From: Kineosporiaceae bacterium
GTDB lineage: Bacteria; Actinomycetota; Actinomycetes; Actinomycetales; Kineosporiaceae
Direction of reading: 5' to 3'
Assembly (NCBI GenBank): GCA_016794595.1
Contig: JAEUJN010000064.1
Span: 1 to 33,448, forward strand
Length of the DNA stretch: 33,448 nt
In this document: positions 1 to 8,464 of the stretch, in pieces
Numbering within the stretch: the first letter of the stretch is position 1
Layout of the letters: the number at the start of each line of letters is the position of its first letter
Notes under the pieces: generated by a model
What the model was told of the DNA's origin: nothing
The model's database searches: none
What the model saw: only the letters and a program-made list of their open reading frames with translations
Position numbers and translations under genes: made by a program

Positions 1-1
1 T

Positions 2-829
2 GCCGACGGGGGCCGCCTGAAGCTGGAGTGGGGCGCACTGCGCAGCCGTTCCGGCCGGCGGGTCGAGGATCTGCTCTGGTGGGACGGCGAACACCTGCTC
101 GGCTTCCTGGGCCTCTACGGATTCGGCGCGCCGACGGTCGAGCTGGCCGGCATGGTCGACCCCGAAGCCCGGCGGCGCGGCATCGCCACCGCCCTGCTGG
201 ACGCGGCGCTACCGCTGTGCCGCGACCAGGGGTACACCCAGCTGCTGCTGGTCACCCCGAGAAGCTCGACGGCCGCCCGTGAGCTGGCGCTCGCGCGGGG
301 GGCGGTGCTGGATCATTCCGAGCACGCTCTGCAGCTGCCCGGGGACCCCACTGAAGGGCCGCCCGCGACGCGAATCGCCTTACGGCCCATGACCTCTCAC
401 GACACGGTGGCGGTGGACGCCCTGCTCGAGCTCGGGTTCGGCTGGCACCCGCCGCCACCGATGGACGACGCGAGCGACGACCTGGCGCGCCGCGACCGGG
501 CCGAGACCGTGGTGGTGATGCTCGACGACGCGATCGTCGGCACCCTGCGGCTGTCCCGTGACCGGGACACGGCCGCGGTCCACGGTTTCGTCATCCACCC
601 CGATCACCAGGGCCGGGGGATCGGCCGCGACGTCCTGCGCCGGGTCTGCCGGCAGGCCCGAGCGGACGGCGCGAGCCGGGTGCACCTGGAGGTCGCCGTC
701 GACAACGACCGGGCGCTCACCCTGTACACCTCCCTCGGGTTCACGCTCGTGACCACCGAGGACTACTACGCCCTGCCATCGATGAGCCATCGAGCCGACA
801 CCCTCACGTTGCCGATGCCGACCGGGTGA
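2..829 (+). CDS. Tandem GNAT N-acetyltransferase (5' end cut off)
   Basis: Two GCN5-related acetyltransferase domains in one chain, expected to move an acetyl group from acetyl-CoA to an amine; the substrate cannot be told. The frame is open from the first bases of the window, so the true start lies outside. The first domain shows the acetyl-CoA loop as [15 protein letters not shown]. The second begins near ALRPMTSHD and shows [18 protein letters not shown] followed by the usual VxxDNxRALxLYxSLGF ending. Both loops keep the R/Q-x-x-G-x-G/A form, so both halves look able to bind the cofactor, although the first is divergent after its loop. The next gene follows after about 80 bases with its own ribosome binding site. 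Family assignment is firm, function is open. Confidence 0.88.
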   Translation, partial: ADGGRLKLEWGALRSRSGRRVEDLLWWDGEHLLGFLGLYGFGAPTVELAGMVDPEARRRGIATALLDAALPLCRDQGYTQLLLVTPRSSTAARELALARGAVLDHSEHALQLPGDPTEGPPATRIALRPMTSHDTVAVDALLELGFGWHPPPPMDDASDDLARRDRAETVVVMLDDAIVGTLRLSRDRDTAAVHGFVIHPDHQGRGIGRDVLRRVCRQARADGASRVHLEVAVDNDRALTLYTSLGFTLVTTEDYYALPSMSHRADTLTLPMPTG

Positions 830-911
830 CGATCGCGCCGACGCGATAGCCTTCCGGCCTGCGGCGCCGCGCGCTCGTGTGGCAGCTCCGGAGGACGAGG
901 GGAGGCAGGTC

Positions 912-1286
912 GTGGCAGGGCACCGGATCTTCGGCGTCAGCTTCGCCAGTGTCTACCCGCACTACGTGAACAAGGCCGAGCGCAAGAGCCGCAGCAAGGA
1001 CGACGTGGACCAGGTGATCTGCTGGCTCACCGGGTACGACGCCGATGGGCTGCAACGGGTTCTGGCCTCGCAGGTCAGCATGGAGACGTTCTTCGCCGAG
1101 GCGCCGGCCCTGAACCCGAACGCCTCGCTCATCACCGGCATGATCTGTGGCCACCGGGTCGAGGACATCGAGGACCCGCTGATGCAGAAGATCCGCTACC
1201 TGGACAAGCTGGTCGACGAACTGGCGAAGGGCAAGGCGATGACGGCCATCCTGCGCGGCGGTGTCGAGGCCCGGCGCCGAACCTGA
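912..1286 (+). CDS. DUF2200 family protein
   Basis: A small cytoplasmic protein of about 124 residues matching the DUF2200 family over its whole length: [20 protein letters not shown] at the start, the WLTGYD segment, [18 protein letters not shown] and the ending [27 protein letters not shown]. The biochemical role of the family is unknown. I chose the GTG at 912 because GGGGAGG lies seven bases upstream and because family members start with residues like MAGHRIF. An in-frame start at 879 would add 11 residues with no support. It is followed after 23 bases by a reductase gene on the same strand, so the two may be cotranscribed. Confidence 0.87.
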   Translation: MAGHRIFGVSFASVYPHYVNKAERKSRSKDDVDQVICWLTGYDADGLQRVLASQVSMETFFAEAPALNPNASLITGMICGHRVEDIEDPLMQKIRYLDKLVDELAKGKAMTAILRGGVEARRRT

Positions 1287-1309
1287 TCGACCGAGAGAAC
1301 AGGACGGAC

Positions 1310-1780
1310 ATGAGCTGGAACGACGCGGTGATCGAGCAGTTCCTGCGGGGCGAGCAGCGGATCGCGAACACCTTCGACCGCGACTTCCTGATTCTGCTGG
1401 ACACGATCGGTGCGAAGTCCGGGCTGCGGCGCACCTCGCCGGTCGGCTGTTTCGCCGATGGTGACCGGTTGCTGATCGTGGCCAGCAAGGCCGGCGCCGA
1501 CACCCACCCCGCCTGGTACGCCAACCTCGTGGCCCACCCCACGGTCGGGGTCCGTCGCTGGGAGAACGACGAACTGGCCGAGTACCAGGCCACTGCGGTC
1601 GTGCTGGACGGCGCCGAGCGTGATCGCGTGTTCGAGTGGATCGTGCAGCAGGCACCAGGATTCGGGACGTACCAGACCAGGACCGACCGGGTCATCCCGG
1701 TGGTGGCGCTGCACCCCCGACGACAGACAACTCCGCCACGTGCCGGGCCCCTCAGCCCGACGCCAGGTGATCCCTCATGA
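1310..1780 (+). CDS. Deazaflavin (F420)-dependent nitroreductase family protein
   Basis: A split-beta-barrel oxidoreductase of the Ddn/F420H2-dependent reductase family, 156 residues. Family marks are LLDTIGAKSGLRRTSPV, the loop SKAGADTHPAWYANL and the following VAHPTVGVRRWENDE segment. Known relatives use the reduced deazaflavin F420 to reduce quinones or nitro compounds; the real substrate here is unknown. The start has AGGA seven to ten bases upstream. Its last 29 bases overlap the 3' end of the protease gene on the other strand (tail to tail). The last 20 or so residues, rich in Pro and Arg, are probably not part of the fold. The gene implies the host makes F420, which fits an actinobacterium. 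Confidence 0.87.
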   Translation: MSWNDAVIEQFLRGEQRIANTFDRDFLILLDTIGAKSGLRRTSPVGCFADGDRLLIVASKAGADTHPAWYANLVAHPTVGVRRWENDELAEYQATAVVLDGAERDRVFEWIVQQAPGFGTYQTRTDRVIPVVALHPRRQTTPPRAGPLSPTPGDPS

Positions 1781-3656
1781 TCACCAGATCCGCCGCCGCG
1801 ACCCCGAGCTGATCCGCTGCTCGTTCCAGCAGCTCGCGGGCCTGCCACGGGCTGGCCTCGGCCAGGCGCCGGACCCCGACCAGCAACCGGCCGAGCTGCT
1901 GGGCGGTCGGGTCCTTCCAGTCGACGCCCTCGACGATCTCGAACCCGCCGGGCTCGAGGGTGGCGTCCTCGAGCGCATCCTTGATCGGCCGAAGGCAACT
2001 CGCCCGGTCGATCTCGGCCTGGGCGGGTAACTGCCAGGCCCGGGTGGCCACGTGCGCCGTGCTACCGGACTCGGCGGACCACTCGGCGTCCGCCGCGGTG
2101 ATCGTCACCTCGAAGGTGATCAGGCCAAAGCCGGTGGGCGGCTCGAGCTCCAACACGGTGGCGAGGGTGCCGCCGGCACCGGCCCCGGCACCGGTGACGG
2201 TGTAGCGCACCTCGAGCCACTGCACCTGCCGCTCGCTCTGCCGATAGCCGGTGGGGACGTCGACGGTGGCCTGGACGTGCAGCGTTCCCGAGCGGGCGGG
2301 CGAGGAGGCGCTCGTCGTCCCGGCAAGCTCGATCCCGTTCACCGCGTAGGTGAAGGACGGATCCGTCAGCCCGTGGGCGAGGCCGGTGGCGCGCAGGGTG
2401 AGCGAGGTGTCGACGATCTCGGTGGTGTACTGAGTGGGGGTGCACGAAGGCCCCATCATGGGGACGGTGACCACCTGATCCGGGGTTCGGGTGACCGCGG
2501 TCTCGACGACCTCGAGCGTCAGGCGCGCCCAGACCGAGGCCGGGGTGTACTCGGCGAGTTCCACGGCGATCGCCCCATCGGCTGTCACCGCGTTCTCGGC
2601 CACGCGGACCACGAAGGTCGAGTTGTACCAGGTGACCCGGCCACCGACCGGGATCGGGATGGTGTCGACGTACTCCACCGCCTGCGTGCGCGGGAACCCG
2701 TACTGCGCCGAGGTCCCGATGTCGACGATCCGGTGCACGACCAGGCCGGCGCATCCCGCGGTGTCGCCGATCCCCGCCTGCCGGGAGAGCACGCTGTCCC
2801 AGCCGATCGCCGGCCGGTACTCCACGGTGTAGTAGCCGGGAGCGGGAGCCATTGCGCCCGTGGGGATCACGGCCAGTCGCGTGCCCGCGCGGGTCGAGGA
2901 CGGCGCGCACAGCGTCACCGGCGTGGGTTTCGGATCGACCGGCAGCAGCTGCACCCACGGCGGTGCGGCGGGATACTCACCGCAGTGGCGCCACAGCGTC
3001 GCCGGCGACGGGCCCGGCCCGGCGGCGCTCCACAGATTCGACGTGGCTGCCACGCCGCACCCGGGCACCGGGGTGAGTGCCCGGGTGGGGGCCGGAGCGA
3101 GGTCACCGTAGGTCATCGCCGACATGATGCAGGTGGGATCGCCGTACTCGCCGTTGACATAGCGCGTGAACGACTGGCGGAAGGGGTGTTCCAGACCGAT
3201 CACGTGCCCGACCTCGTGGGCCAGGAAGTCGTGCTGCCCCTGCTGGTCGAACAGGGCAACCGGGAGCATCCGGCCGCCGAGTGACCCCACGGTCTTGCCG
3301 CCGTCGATGGTGGCGATCCCGGCGATCACGAGCACCACCCCGTCATGGTCCGGCAGGGCCACCCCCTGGGCCGCGGCCGCATCCAGGGCCAGCTGCACCT
3401 GGGCCGAACGCTTGCCGGCGGTCATGGCGGCGTGCAGGTCGGAGTCCTCGATCGCGAGGTAGCCGAAGACCTCGGTGTCCAGGCGCACGAGACCCGCGGT
3501 GCTCTCCCGCCAGAACGCCGGGATCCCCGTGCCACCGGCCGAGTCCCACAGCCAGCGCAGGCCCTGCTGGGTGATGGCCGTGGTCGGTTGCGCACCTCCG
3601 GCCGGCCGGATCGACAACGCGATGACCGCGAGCTTCCTGGCATACCCGATGGCCAT
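1752..3656 (-). CDS. Metzincin-like zinc metalloprotease, 634 aa, no signal peptide
   Basis: The first 200 residues carry the metzincin zinc site HEVGHVIGLEH (H147, E148, H151, H157) followed by a Met-turn-like segment CIMSAMTYG (Met178 or Met181). The rest (about 200-550) is predicted beta-rich, with repeated V/T-rich strands like Ig-type accessory domains. The last 80 residues are helical (LGRLLVGVRRLAEA, ARELLERAADQLG). I recognise no named subfamily. Oddly there is no clear signal peptide or membrane segment: the N-terminus has only a short hydrophobic run (KLAVIALSI), so it may act inside the cell or leave by another route. The ATG at 3656 has GAAGG close upstream. It sits 44 bases behind an SDR gene on the same strand. 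Protease assignment is good; target and location are unknown. Confidence 0.72.
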   Translation of the reverse strand: MAIGYARKLAVIALSIRPAGGAQPTTAITQQGLRWLWDSAGGTGIPAFWRESTAGLVRLDTEVFGYLAIEDSDLHAAMTAGKRSAQVQLALDAAAAQGVALPDHDGVVLVIAGIATIDGGKTVGSLGGRMLPVALFDQQGQHDFLAHEVGHVIGLEHPFRQSFTRYVNGEYGDPTCIMSAMTYGDLAPAPTRALTPVPGCGVAATSNLWSAAGPGPSPATLWRHCGEYPAAPPWVQLLPVDPKPTPVTLCAPSSTRAGTRLAVIPTGAMAPAPGYYTVEYRPAIGWDSVLSRQAGIGDTAGCAGLVVHRIVDIGTSAQYGFPRTQAVEYVDTIPIPVGGRVTWYNSTFVVRVAENAVTADGAIAVELAEYTPASVWARLTLEVVETAVTRTPDQVVTVPMMGPSCTPTQYTTEIVDTSLTLRATGLAHGLTDPSFTYAVNGIELAGTTSASSPARSGTLHVQATVDVPTGYRQSERQVQWLEVRYTVTGAGAGAGGTLATVLELEPPTGFGLITFEVTITAADAEWSAESGSTAHVATRAWQLPAQAEIDRASCLRPIKDALEDATLEPGGFEIVEGVDWKDPTAQQLGRLLVGVRRLAEASPWQARELLERAADQLGVAAADLVIMRDHLASG

Positions 3657-3700
3657 GGGCCTTCATCTCTCTCCGCTGTGGGTGACGAGGAACCCAACGG

Positions 3701-4729
3701 TCAGGGTGCCCTCAGGTCGAGCAGGGTCCGGGCACTGGCCACCAGCGCCTCCTCCCGTGAGCGCGGCGTCCAGCCCAGCAGCTCACGCGCCTTGCCCGAG
3801 CTGGCGTGCTTGGCGACCCCGAGCTCCGGCACCAGCTGGCGGACGCCGGCGTCGAAGCGCCCGGTGAGGCGCACCAGCCAGTCCGGCAGCTCACGGGCGG
3901 GCACCTTGCGGCCGTGCTCGCCGAGGCCCTCCCTGAGGGCAAACGCCATGTCCCGCAACGACATGAAGTCACCGGAGATGGCCAGGAAGCGTTCGCCGCG
4001 GGCGGCCTCTCGCTCCATGGCGAGCAAGTGCAGGTCGGCGACATCCCGCACGTCGACCACCCCGAAGGTCAGCCGCGGCAGCCCGGGCATCGCGCCGTCC
4101 ACCAATCGCCGGACCAGCTCGATCGAGGTGGAGGTGTCCAGCGCCAGCAGGGGTCCGAAGATGCCGACCGGGTTCACCGTCGCCAGTTCCAGGCCGTTGC
4201 CCTCGGTGGCCACGAAGTCCCAGGCCGCGCGTTCGGCGAGGGTCTTGGACCGCGGGTAGGCATCGACCGGCACAGGGCCGTCCAGCTCCGTCCAGTCCTG
4301 CTCGGTGAAGGGGATCGACCGGGGCGCGTGGCCGTACCCGATCGCGGCGAACGACGAGGTCAGGACGACGCGTCGCACGCCGGCGTCCCGGGCCGCCCGC
4401 AGCACGCGCAGGGCACCGTCGCGCGCCGGTCGCACCAGCTCGTCGGGGTCCCTCGGGACCGACAGCGGGAACGGCGAGGCGACGTGCAGCACAAAGGCGC
4501 AGCCGGCCACCGCAGCCGGCCACCCGGCGTCCGCCAGCAGATCTGCCTCGACCACCTCGAGCCGCTCGCCGCCGTCGGCACCGCCGCGCTCGACCATGTC
4601 ACGGACCTCGCCCTCGCGGCGCAGGGAGCGGACCGTGGTGCGCACCCGATGGCCCCGTTCGAGCAGCGCCACGATGCACCGCGATCCCAGGAACCCCGAA
4701 CCACCGGTGACGAGTACGAGATCGTCCAT
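3701..4729 (-). CDS. NAD(P)-dependent epimerase/reductase, extended SDR
   Basis: An extended short-chain dehydrogenase/reductase of 342 residues resembling dihydroflavonol 4-reductase and related ketone reductases. The Rossmann motif is TGGSGFLGS (residues 8-16). A Ser-rich strand end LTSSFAAIGYG (124-133) supplies the catalytic Ser, and YPRSK (Y158, K162) is the active-site pair. VNPVGIFGP and DVRDVADLH are further family marks. The substrate is not known. No Shine-Dalgarno sequence is seen; instead TAGGGT lies six bases before the ATG, suggesting a leaderless transcript. Multicopper oxidase lies upstream and the protease downstream on the same strand. Confidence 0.88.
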   Translation of the reverse strand: MDDLVLVTGGSGFLGSRCIVALLERGHRVRTTVRSLRREGEVRDMVERGGADGGERLEVVEADLLADAGWPAAVAGCAFVLHVASPFPLSVPRDPDELVRPARDGALRVLRAARDAGVRRVVLTSSFAAIGYGHAPRSIPFTEQDWTELDGPVPVDAYPRSKTLAERAAWDFVATEGNGLELATVNPVGIFGPLLALDTSTSIELVRRLVDGAMPGLPRLTFGVVDVRDVADLHLLAMEREAARGERFLAISGDFMSLRDMAFALREGLGEHGRKVPARELPDWLVRLTGRFDAGVRQLVPELGVAKHASSGKARELLGWTPRSREEALVASARTLLDLRAP

Positions 4730-4735
4730 GCCCGC

Positions 4736-4741
4736 ACCCTA
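4736..4741 (-). promoter_or_regulatory. -10 box TAGGGT of a putative leaderless promoter
   Basis: TAGGGT on the minus strand ends six bases before the ATG of the SDR gene, so transcription would start at or next to the start codon. The arrangement is the same as at 8459, 13409, 25290 and 28403. No clear -35 element was found. Confidence 0.5.
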
Positions 4742-4767
4742 GGCGATCACCCGCACCGCCGGGGGCC

Positions 4768-6333
4768 TCACCGCTGGTAGGCGATGGTGCCCATCATGCC
4801 GGTCTCGGCGTGATACAGGTTGTGGCAGTGGGCCATCCACAACCCGGGGTTGTCCGCCTCGAACTCGATGTTCATGGCCTGCATGGGGCGCAGCAGCACG
4901 GTGTCCTTTCGCATGCCGGTGGCGGCCAGGGCGAAGGTGTGCCCGTGGATGTGCCAGGGGTGGAACATCTTGGACCTGTTCATGATGCGCAGCCGCACCC
5001 GGTCGCCCTGGCTGACCGCGAAGGGCTCGACGTCGGGATGGCTGCGCCCGTTGATCGTCCACCGGTAGGGGTCCATGCGTCCCTCCAGGACCACCTTGTG
5101 GATCCGATTGGCCACGCGCCGGGGCAGCGCGGCCTCGGGAGCCGGTGCGAGGGTGAGGCCGAAGGGCACATACCGGGACAGCTCGCTCGGCCTCACGGTG
5201 GCGTCCGGGGCCCGGCCACTGCCCGTGCGCACCAACGCCATCGCTTCGCCGGTCTTGCCCTCGGGGATCGCCATCAGCGGGAACACGCCGTCCTTCAGGG
5301 TGACGATCACGTCCCAGCGCTCGCCCATGCCCATGATCAGCGCATCGGCCTGCGTGGGGGTCAACGCGAACCCGTCGGTGTGGGTGACCGTGAGCCGGTG
5401 CCCGCCGAGGGCGACCCGGAACGCGGTGTCCGACCCGGCGTTGACGAACCGGATCCTTACGCGCTGACCGGGTTTGCCGGTCAGGGTCACCGGTGCCGTG
5501 GGCAGCCGACCGTTGATCAGGTAGTGGGGGTAGATGATCCCGCTCATCGAGATCCCGTTCATCGAGTGCATGCTGCCCGGGATCACGGCGTCACCGGTCG
5601 GTGAGGGCGGCGGAGGGGCGGGGGATGACGCCCCAGAACTGGCGCCGCCGTTCATCCCCGCCATCGGGGCCATGTCCCCGCCGCTGGCCCGCAGCTGGGC
5701 GAGGATGTCGTCCGGGGTGCGGCCCGTGCCGTCCACCCAGTCGTCCAGCACGACGATCCACTCGACGTCGTAGTCGCCGGGTTCGGCCGGGTCCTCGACG
5801 ATCATCGGGCCGTACAGTGCCCGGTCGACCTGGACGCCGGAGTGCGGGTGGTACCAGTACGTGCCCGGGTCCGGGGCGGTGAACGAGTAGGTGAAGGTCG
5901 ACCCGACGGCGATCGGCAGCTGGGTCAGGCCGGGGACGCCGTCCATGTCGTTGCGCAGCCGGATGCCGTGCCAGTGCACGCTGGTGCCGGTCGGCAGGGT
6001 GTTGCTCACCTCGACCGTGACCAGGTCGCCGGCGGTGGCCCGGATCAGCGGGCCAGGGACGTCCTCGCCGAACGCCCAGGTCGGCACGATCCGGCCGCCG
6101 AGATCGAGATCGACCTGCCGGGCGTCGAGCCGGGCGGTCACGGTGCGCTGCCCCGGACGCACCCGCCTCGCCTCGAGCGCGGCGATCCGCGGGTCGGTGG
6201 GGCCGACGAACCCGTTGGCCTCGAACCCGGCCGTCGAGTCCGGCACGGTGGAGCCGAAACAGGCGCTCAGCGTCGCCACGGATGCCACGCTCCCCGCGGC
6301 GCGGAGGAACTGGCGGCGGTTCAGGTCGGTCAC
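4768..6333 (-). CDS. Tat-exported multicopper oxidase lipoprotein
   Basis: A laccase-like copper oxidase of 521 residues. The twin-arginine signal is RRQFLRAAGS (R6, R7) and a lipobox LSAC ends at Cys25, so the enzyme is probably exported folded and anchored to the outer face of the membrane. All four copper segments are present: HWHG (H120, H122), YHPH (H162, H164), HPWHIHGH (458-465) and HCHNLYHAETGM (H502, C503, H504, H508, M513, the last an axial type 1 ligand). A Met-rich loop (MAPMAGM, then HSMNGISMSG, about 230-285) resembles copper-binding loops of CueO-type cuprous oxidases. The start is GTG at 6333 behind GAGGAGG. Copper oxidation or laccase activity is inferred. Confidence 0.92.
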   Translation of the reverse strand: MTDLNRRQFLRAAGSVASVATLSACFGSTVPDSTAGFEANGFVGPTDPRIAALEARRVRPGQRTVTARLDARQVDLDLGGRIVPTWAFGEDVPGPLIRATAGDLVTVEVSNTLPTGTSVHWHGIRLRNDMDGVPGLTQLPIAVGSTFTYSFTAPDPGTYWYHPHSGVQVDRALYGPMIVEDPAEPGDYDVEWIVVLDDWVDGTGRTPDDILAQLRASGGDMAPMAGMNGGASSGASSPAPPPPSPTGDAVIPGSMHSMNGISMSGIIYPHYLINGRLPTAPVTLTGKPGQRVRIRFVNAGSDTAFRVALGGHRLTVTHTDGFALTPTQADALIMGMGERWDVIVTLKDGVFPLMAIPEGKTGEAMALVRTGSGRAPDATVRPSELSRYVPFGLTLAPAPEAALPRRVANRIHKVVLEGRMDPYRWTINGRSHPDVEPFAVSQGDRVRLRIMNRSKMFHPWHIHGHTFALAATGMRKDTVLLRPMQAMNIEFEADNPGLWMAHCHNLYHAETGMMGTIAYQR

Positions 6334-6368
6334 GGTGCTGCGCCTCCTCGTCGTCCGTCCCGAGTGTC

Positions 6369-6384
6369 ACCCCTGATGAGGGGT
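6369..6384. promoter_or_regulatory. Inverted repeat ACCCCT-N4-AGGGGT in divergent promoter region
   Basis: A perfect 6-bp inverted repeat lies 35 bases upstream of the multicopper oxidase start, in the 187-base region shared with the divergent gene at 6521. Its position suits a repressor site for the oxidase. No regulator is adjacent, so this is a suggestion only. Confidence 0.3.
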
Positions 6385-6478
6385 TGGTGGGCGGGCGTTC
6401 CGGCATTGTCTCGAGAGGCGCGTCACGCCGATGCGCGGGCGCGACGACGGGTGATCCCCGGTTGCCCCACAGCGGGGC

Positions 6479-6500
6479 CGAGAGGATCATCGGCCTCTCG
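6479..6500 (+). promoter_or_regulatory. Hairpin upstream of the maleylpyruvate isomerase-like gene
   Basis: CGAGAGG and CCTCTCG pair around an 8-base loop and end 20 bases before the ATG at 6521, just ahead of the G-rich ribosome binding region. It may be a leader hairpin or an operator. Confidence 0.3.
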
Positions 6501-6520
6501 CCGGGAATGGGGGGTCATCC

Positions 6521-7318
6521 ATGGGGACATCGCGCACGACGGACCTGGTCGAGGCCATCGGCCGGGCGCAACGGCGCCTGGCACACGTGCTCGGTGACGC
6601 GCCCGATCCCGGGCCCGTGGTCCCGCACAACGGTGAGTGGACGGTCCGCGACCTGCTCGCCCACCTGGTCACGGTGACCAGCAGGTACACCCCGGCAGGT
6701 AGTCACTCCGAGCGCTGGGCCGACCGGCCCGACCAGATCGCCGCGCTCAACGACGCCGAGATCGATGCCCTCGGCGGGCAGGCGTACCCCGTGTTGCTGC
6801 ACCGATTGGACGCCGCGGTGGCGGCTCTCGCCCACGGCCCCGAACTGGACGCCGCAGACCCGATGCCCTACACCGGCGGAACCCTGGTGCACCCGGCCGA
6901 CCTGCTGGGAATCCTGCTGGGCGAGTTCCTGGTGCACGGCCGTGACCTGGCTCAGGTGCTCGACCGGCCCTGGGAGATCGGCACCGAGGACGCCGTCCGG
7001 GTGCTGACCGCGCTGGCGCCGATCATGCCCGCCTGGGTCGACCCGGACGGCGCACGCGGGCTCACTGCCGTGTTCGAGGTCAGGTTGCGCGGACACCAGA
7101 GCTACTGGTGGAACTTCACCGACGGCGCGTTGACCGTGGAGCGGTCCCGGCCCGCCGAGCGGGTGGACGTCACCTTCTCCGCCGACCCGGTTGCCCTGCT
7201 GCTCACCTCCTATCGCCGGGTGCCGCTGTGGAAGCCGATCCTGGGCGGCAAGCTGCGCGCCTGGGGACGACGAGGGCACCTGGCCTTCGCCGTCAACAGC
7301 TACTTCCTCGCACCCTGA
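6521..7318 (+). CDS. Maleylpyruvate isomerase family mycothiol-dependent enzyme (MDMPI)
   Basis: A 265-residue protein with an N-terminal DinB-like/MDMPI four-helix domain and a C-terminal SCP2-like segment. Metal ligands expected for the family are visible: H48 in WTVRDLLAHLV, and E135 and H139 in LGEFLVHGRDLA. The C-terminal half (LTAVFEVRLRGHQSYWWNFTDGALTVE onward to ADPVALLLTSYRR) is typical of the sterol-carrier-like domain fused to these enzymes. Members use mycothiol in isomerisation or detoxification; the substrate here is unknown. A G-run about 6-11 bases upstream of the ATG serves as ribosome binding site. It is divergent from the copper oxidase and convergent with the DUF664 gene. 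Confidence 0.85.
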   Translation: MGTSRTTDLVEAIGRAQRRLAHVLGDAPDPGPVVPHNGEWTVRDLLAHLVTVTSRYTPAGSHSERWADRPDQIAALNDAEIDALGGQAYPVLLHRLDAAVAALAHGPELDAADPMPYTGGTLVHPADLLGILLGEFLVHGRDLAQVLDRPWEIGTEDAVRVLTALAPIMPAWVDPDGARGLTAVFEVRLRGHQSYWWNFTDGALTVERSRPAERVDVTFSADPVALLLTSYRRVPLWKPILGGKLRAWGRRGHLAFAVNSYFLAP

Positions 7319-7366
7319 CCCGGTGTCCGTGCCCCGGGCTCACCCAGGGCGGGACCACCGCCGCGA

Positions 7367-7906
7367 TCACTGGCCGGTGCGGCCGTCGATGCACTCGCGC
7401 AACAGGTCCGCGTGCCCGGCATGCCGGGCGTACTCCTCGATCACGTGCACCAGGATGTCGCGGGGGTGGTACGGGTGGCCCTCGCTGAGGGCCTCGCGGC
7501 CGATGGACTCATCGTCCTGGGCGTCGAGCCACAGGTCGGCCTTGGCCATCTCGAACCGCCAGGTGCCGAAGGCCTCGGCGACCAGATCCTGGTCGCCGGC
7601 GGCACCGACGAAGTCCTCGTCGGGCGACTCGTCGGTCCGGTAGAGCCGGGGAGCGTCGGTCTTGCCCTGCAGGACGCGCTGGAACCAGTGGTTCTCCATC
7701 TGGGCGAGGTGACGGACCAGGCCCAGCAGGCTCATGGTGCTCGGTGGTACCGAGCGCCGGGCGAGCTGCTCGGCGTCCAGGCCCTCGCACTTCATCGCGA
7801 TGGTGAGCCGGTAGTTGCCCAGGTACTCGCGATAGGTCGCGAGCTCCCCGACCGGGTTGCCGTAGCTGCGCGGGTCGTGTTCGGGATCGGTCCACATGTC
7901 GCTCAC
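7367..7906 (-). CDS. DinB family protein (DUF664)
   Basis: A 179-residue DinB/DUF664 four-helix bundle protein. The metal-binding His residues are H66 in LGLVRHLAQMENHW, and H162 and H165 in EEYARHAGHADLLRE near the C-terminus. Such proteins in actinobacteria are thought to be thiol-dependent metalloenzymes linked to mycothiol; no substrate is known. The start is GTG at 7906 with GAGGTGG upstream. It lies behind the DoxX gene on the same strand (63 bases) and faces the related MDMPI gene, so two members of the same superfamily stand tail to tail. Confidence 0.87.
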   Translation of the reverse strand: MSDMWTDPEHDPRSYGNPVGELATYREYLGNYRLTIAMKCEGLDAEQLARRSVPPSTMSLLGLVRHLAQMENHWFQRVLQGKTDAPRLYRTDESPDEDFVGAAGDQDLVAEAFGTWRFEMAKADLWLDAQDDESIGREALSEGHPYHPRDILVHVIEEYARHAGHADLLRECIDGRTGQ

Positions 7907-7969
7907 CGGTCCACCTCAGCGGAGCGGGGGCTGCGTGACAAGGCGGCGGGCCGCCGGGATGGCCGGTGC

Positions 7970-8344
7970 TCAGAACGCGTACGGCCCGAAGCGTCCCCAG
8001 GCCACCACGGCGGCCAGGATCAGCAGCGCCACATTGACGCCGACCTGCGGGGTCTCGCCGCGCCGGGCGTGCACCACGATCGCTCCGATCATGACCAGCA
8101 CCAGGCCGGCAGCGGCCAGCGGCGCGAGGACCGGCGCGATGCCGACCAGGGGAGGGACGATCAGGCCGATCGAGGCGAGCACCTCGAGTACGCCGATCGC
8201 CTTGATCTGGCCGGGCGGGAAGTTCTCGGCCCAGCCCATGCCCGAGGCAACGAGCTTCTCCCGAGGTTGTGCGATCTTCATCGCCCCGGCGGCCAGGAAG
8301 GCGGCGGCCAGCAGTCCGGCGAGCACCCACAGGGCGATGTCCAT
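7970..8344 (-). CDS. DoxX family membrane protein
   Basis: A 124-residue integral membrane protein with four hydrophobic segments: a first helix at the N-terminus (ALWVLAGLLAAAFLAAGAMKI), then IKAIGVLEVLASIGLIVPPLVG, LAPLAAAGLVLVMIGAIVVHA and VNVALLILAAVVAWGRFGPYAF. The GAMKI and W-x-E-N-F segment after helix 1 are typical of DoxX. The exact function is unknown; in mycobacteria a DoxX relative works with superoxide dismutase and thiol homeostasis. It is divergent from a MarR-type regulator, and its promoter is bracketed by two of three operator copies, so MarR control is likely. Confidence 0.88.
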   Translation of the reverse strand: MDIALWVLAGLLAAAFLAAGAMKIAQPREKLVASGMGWAENFPPGQIKAIGVLEVLASIGLIVPPLVGIAPVLAPLAAAGLVLVMIGAIVVHARRGETPQVGVNVALLILAAVVAWGRFGPYAF

Positions 8345-8365
8345 GGCGATCCACTCCAGTCATTG

Positions 8366-8381
8366 AGTTCACGATTGAAGT
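8366..8381. promoter_or_regulatory. MarR operator copy 1
   Basis: AGTTCACGATTGAAGT: the outer bases AGTTCA and TGAAGT are identical to copy 3 and hold the inverted repeat TTCA-N4-TGAA. It sits at the expected transcription start of doxX, just downstream of a -10 like TACTTT. Confidence 0.65.
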
Positions 8382-8382
8382 G

Positions 8383-8412
8383 AAAGTAGTCGAGATAAAC
8401 TTCATGATGCAA
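8383..8412 (-). promoter_or_regulatory. Putative doxX promoter
   Basis: On the minus strand TTGCAT (8412-8407), an 18-base spacer and TACTTT (8388-8383) form a fair -35/-10 pair. The -35 lies inside operator copy 2 and the start point falls in copy 1. Confidence 0.45.
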
Positions 8413-8414
8413 GT
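8399..8414. promoter_or_regulatory. MarR operator copy 2 (degenerate)
   Basis: ACTTCATGATGCAAGT; read on the other strand it is ACTTGCATCATGAAGT, which fits the same 16-base pattern with changes in one arm. Its centre is 33 bases from copy 1 and 44 bases from copy 3. It overlaps the putative doxX -35. Confidence 0.5.
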
Positions 8415-8442
8415 CATTCGGGGAGAGAGGGGCGATGGATTC

Positions 8443-8458
8443 AGTTCAACGATGAAGT
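8443..8458. promoter_or_regulatory. MarR operator copy 3
   Basis: AGTTCAACGATGAAGT, with the same six outer bases on each side as copy 1. It ends one base before the -10 box of the regulator gene, so bound protein would cover the -35/-10 spacer and shut off its own promoter. Confidence 0.65.
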
Positions 8459-8464
8459 TACGAT
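8459..8464 (+). promoter_or_regulatory. -10 box TACGAT of the marR-like gene (leaderless)
   Basis: TACGAT ends six bases before the ATG at 8471 and there is no Shine-Dalgarno sequence, which points to a leaderless transcript. Confidence 0.5.
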
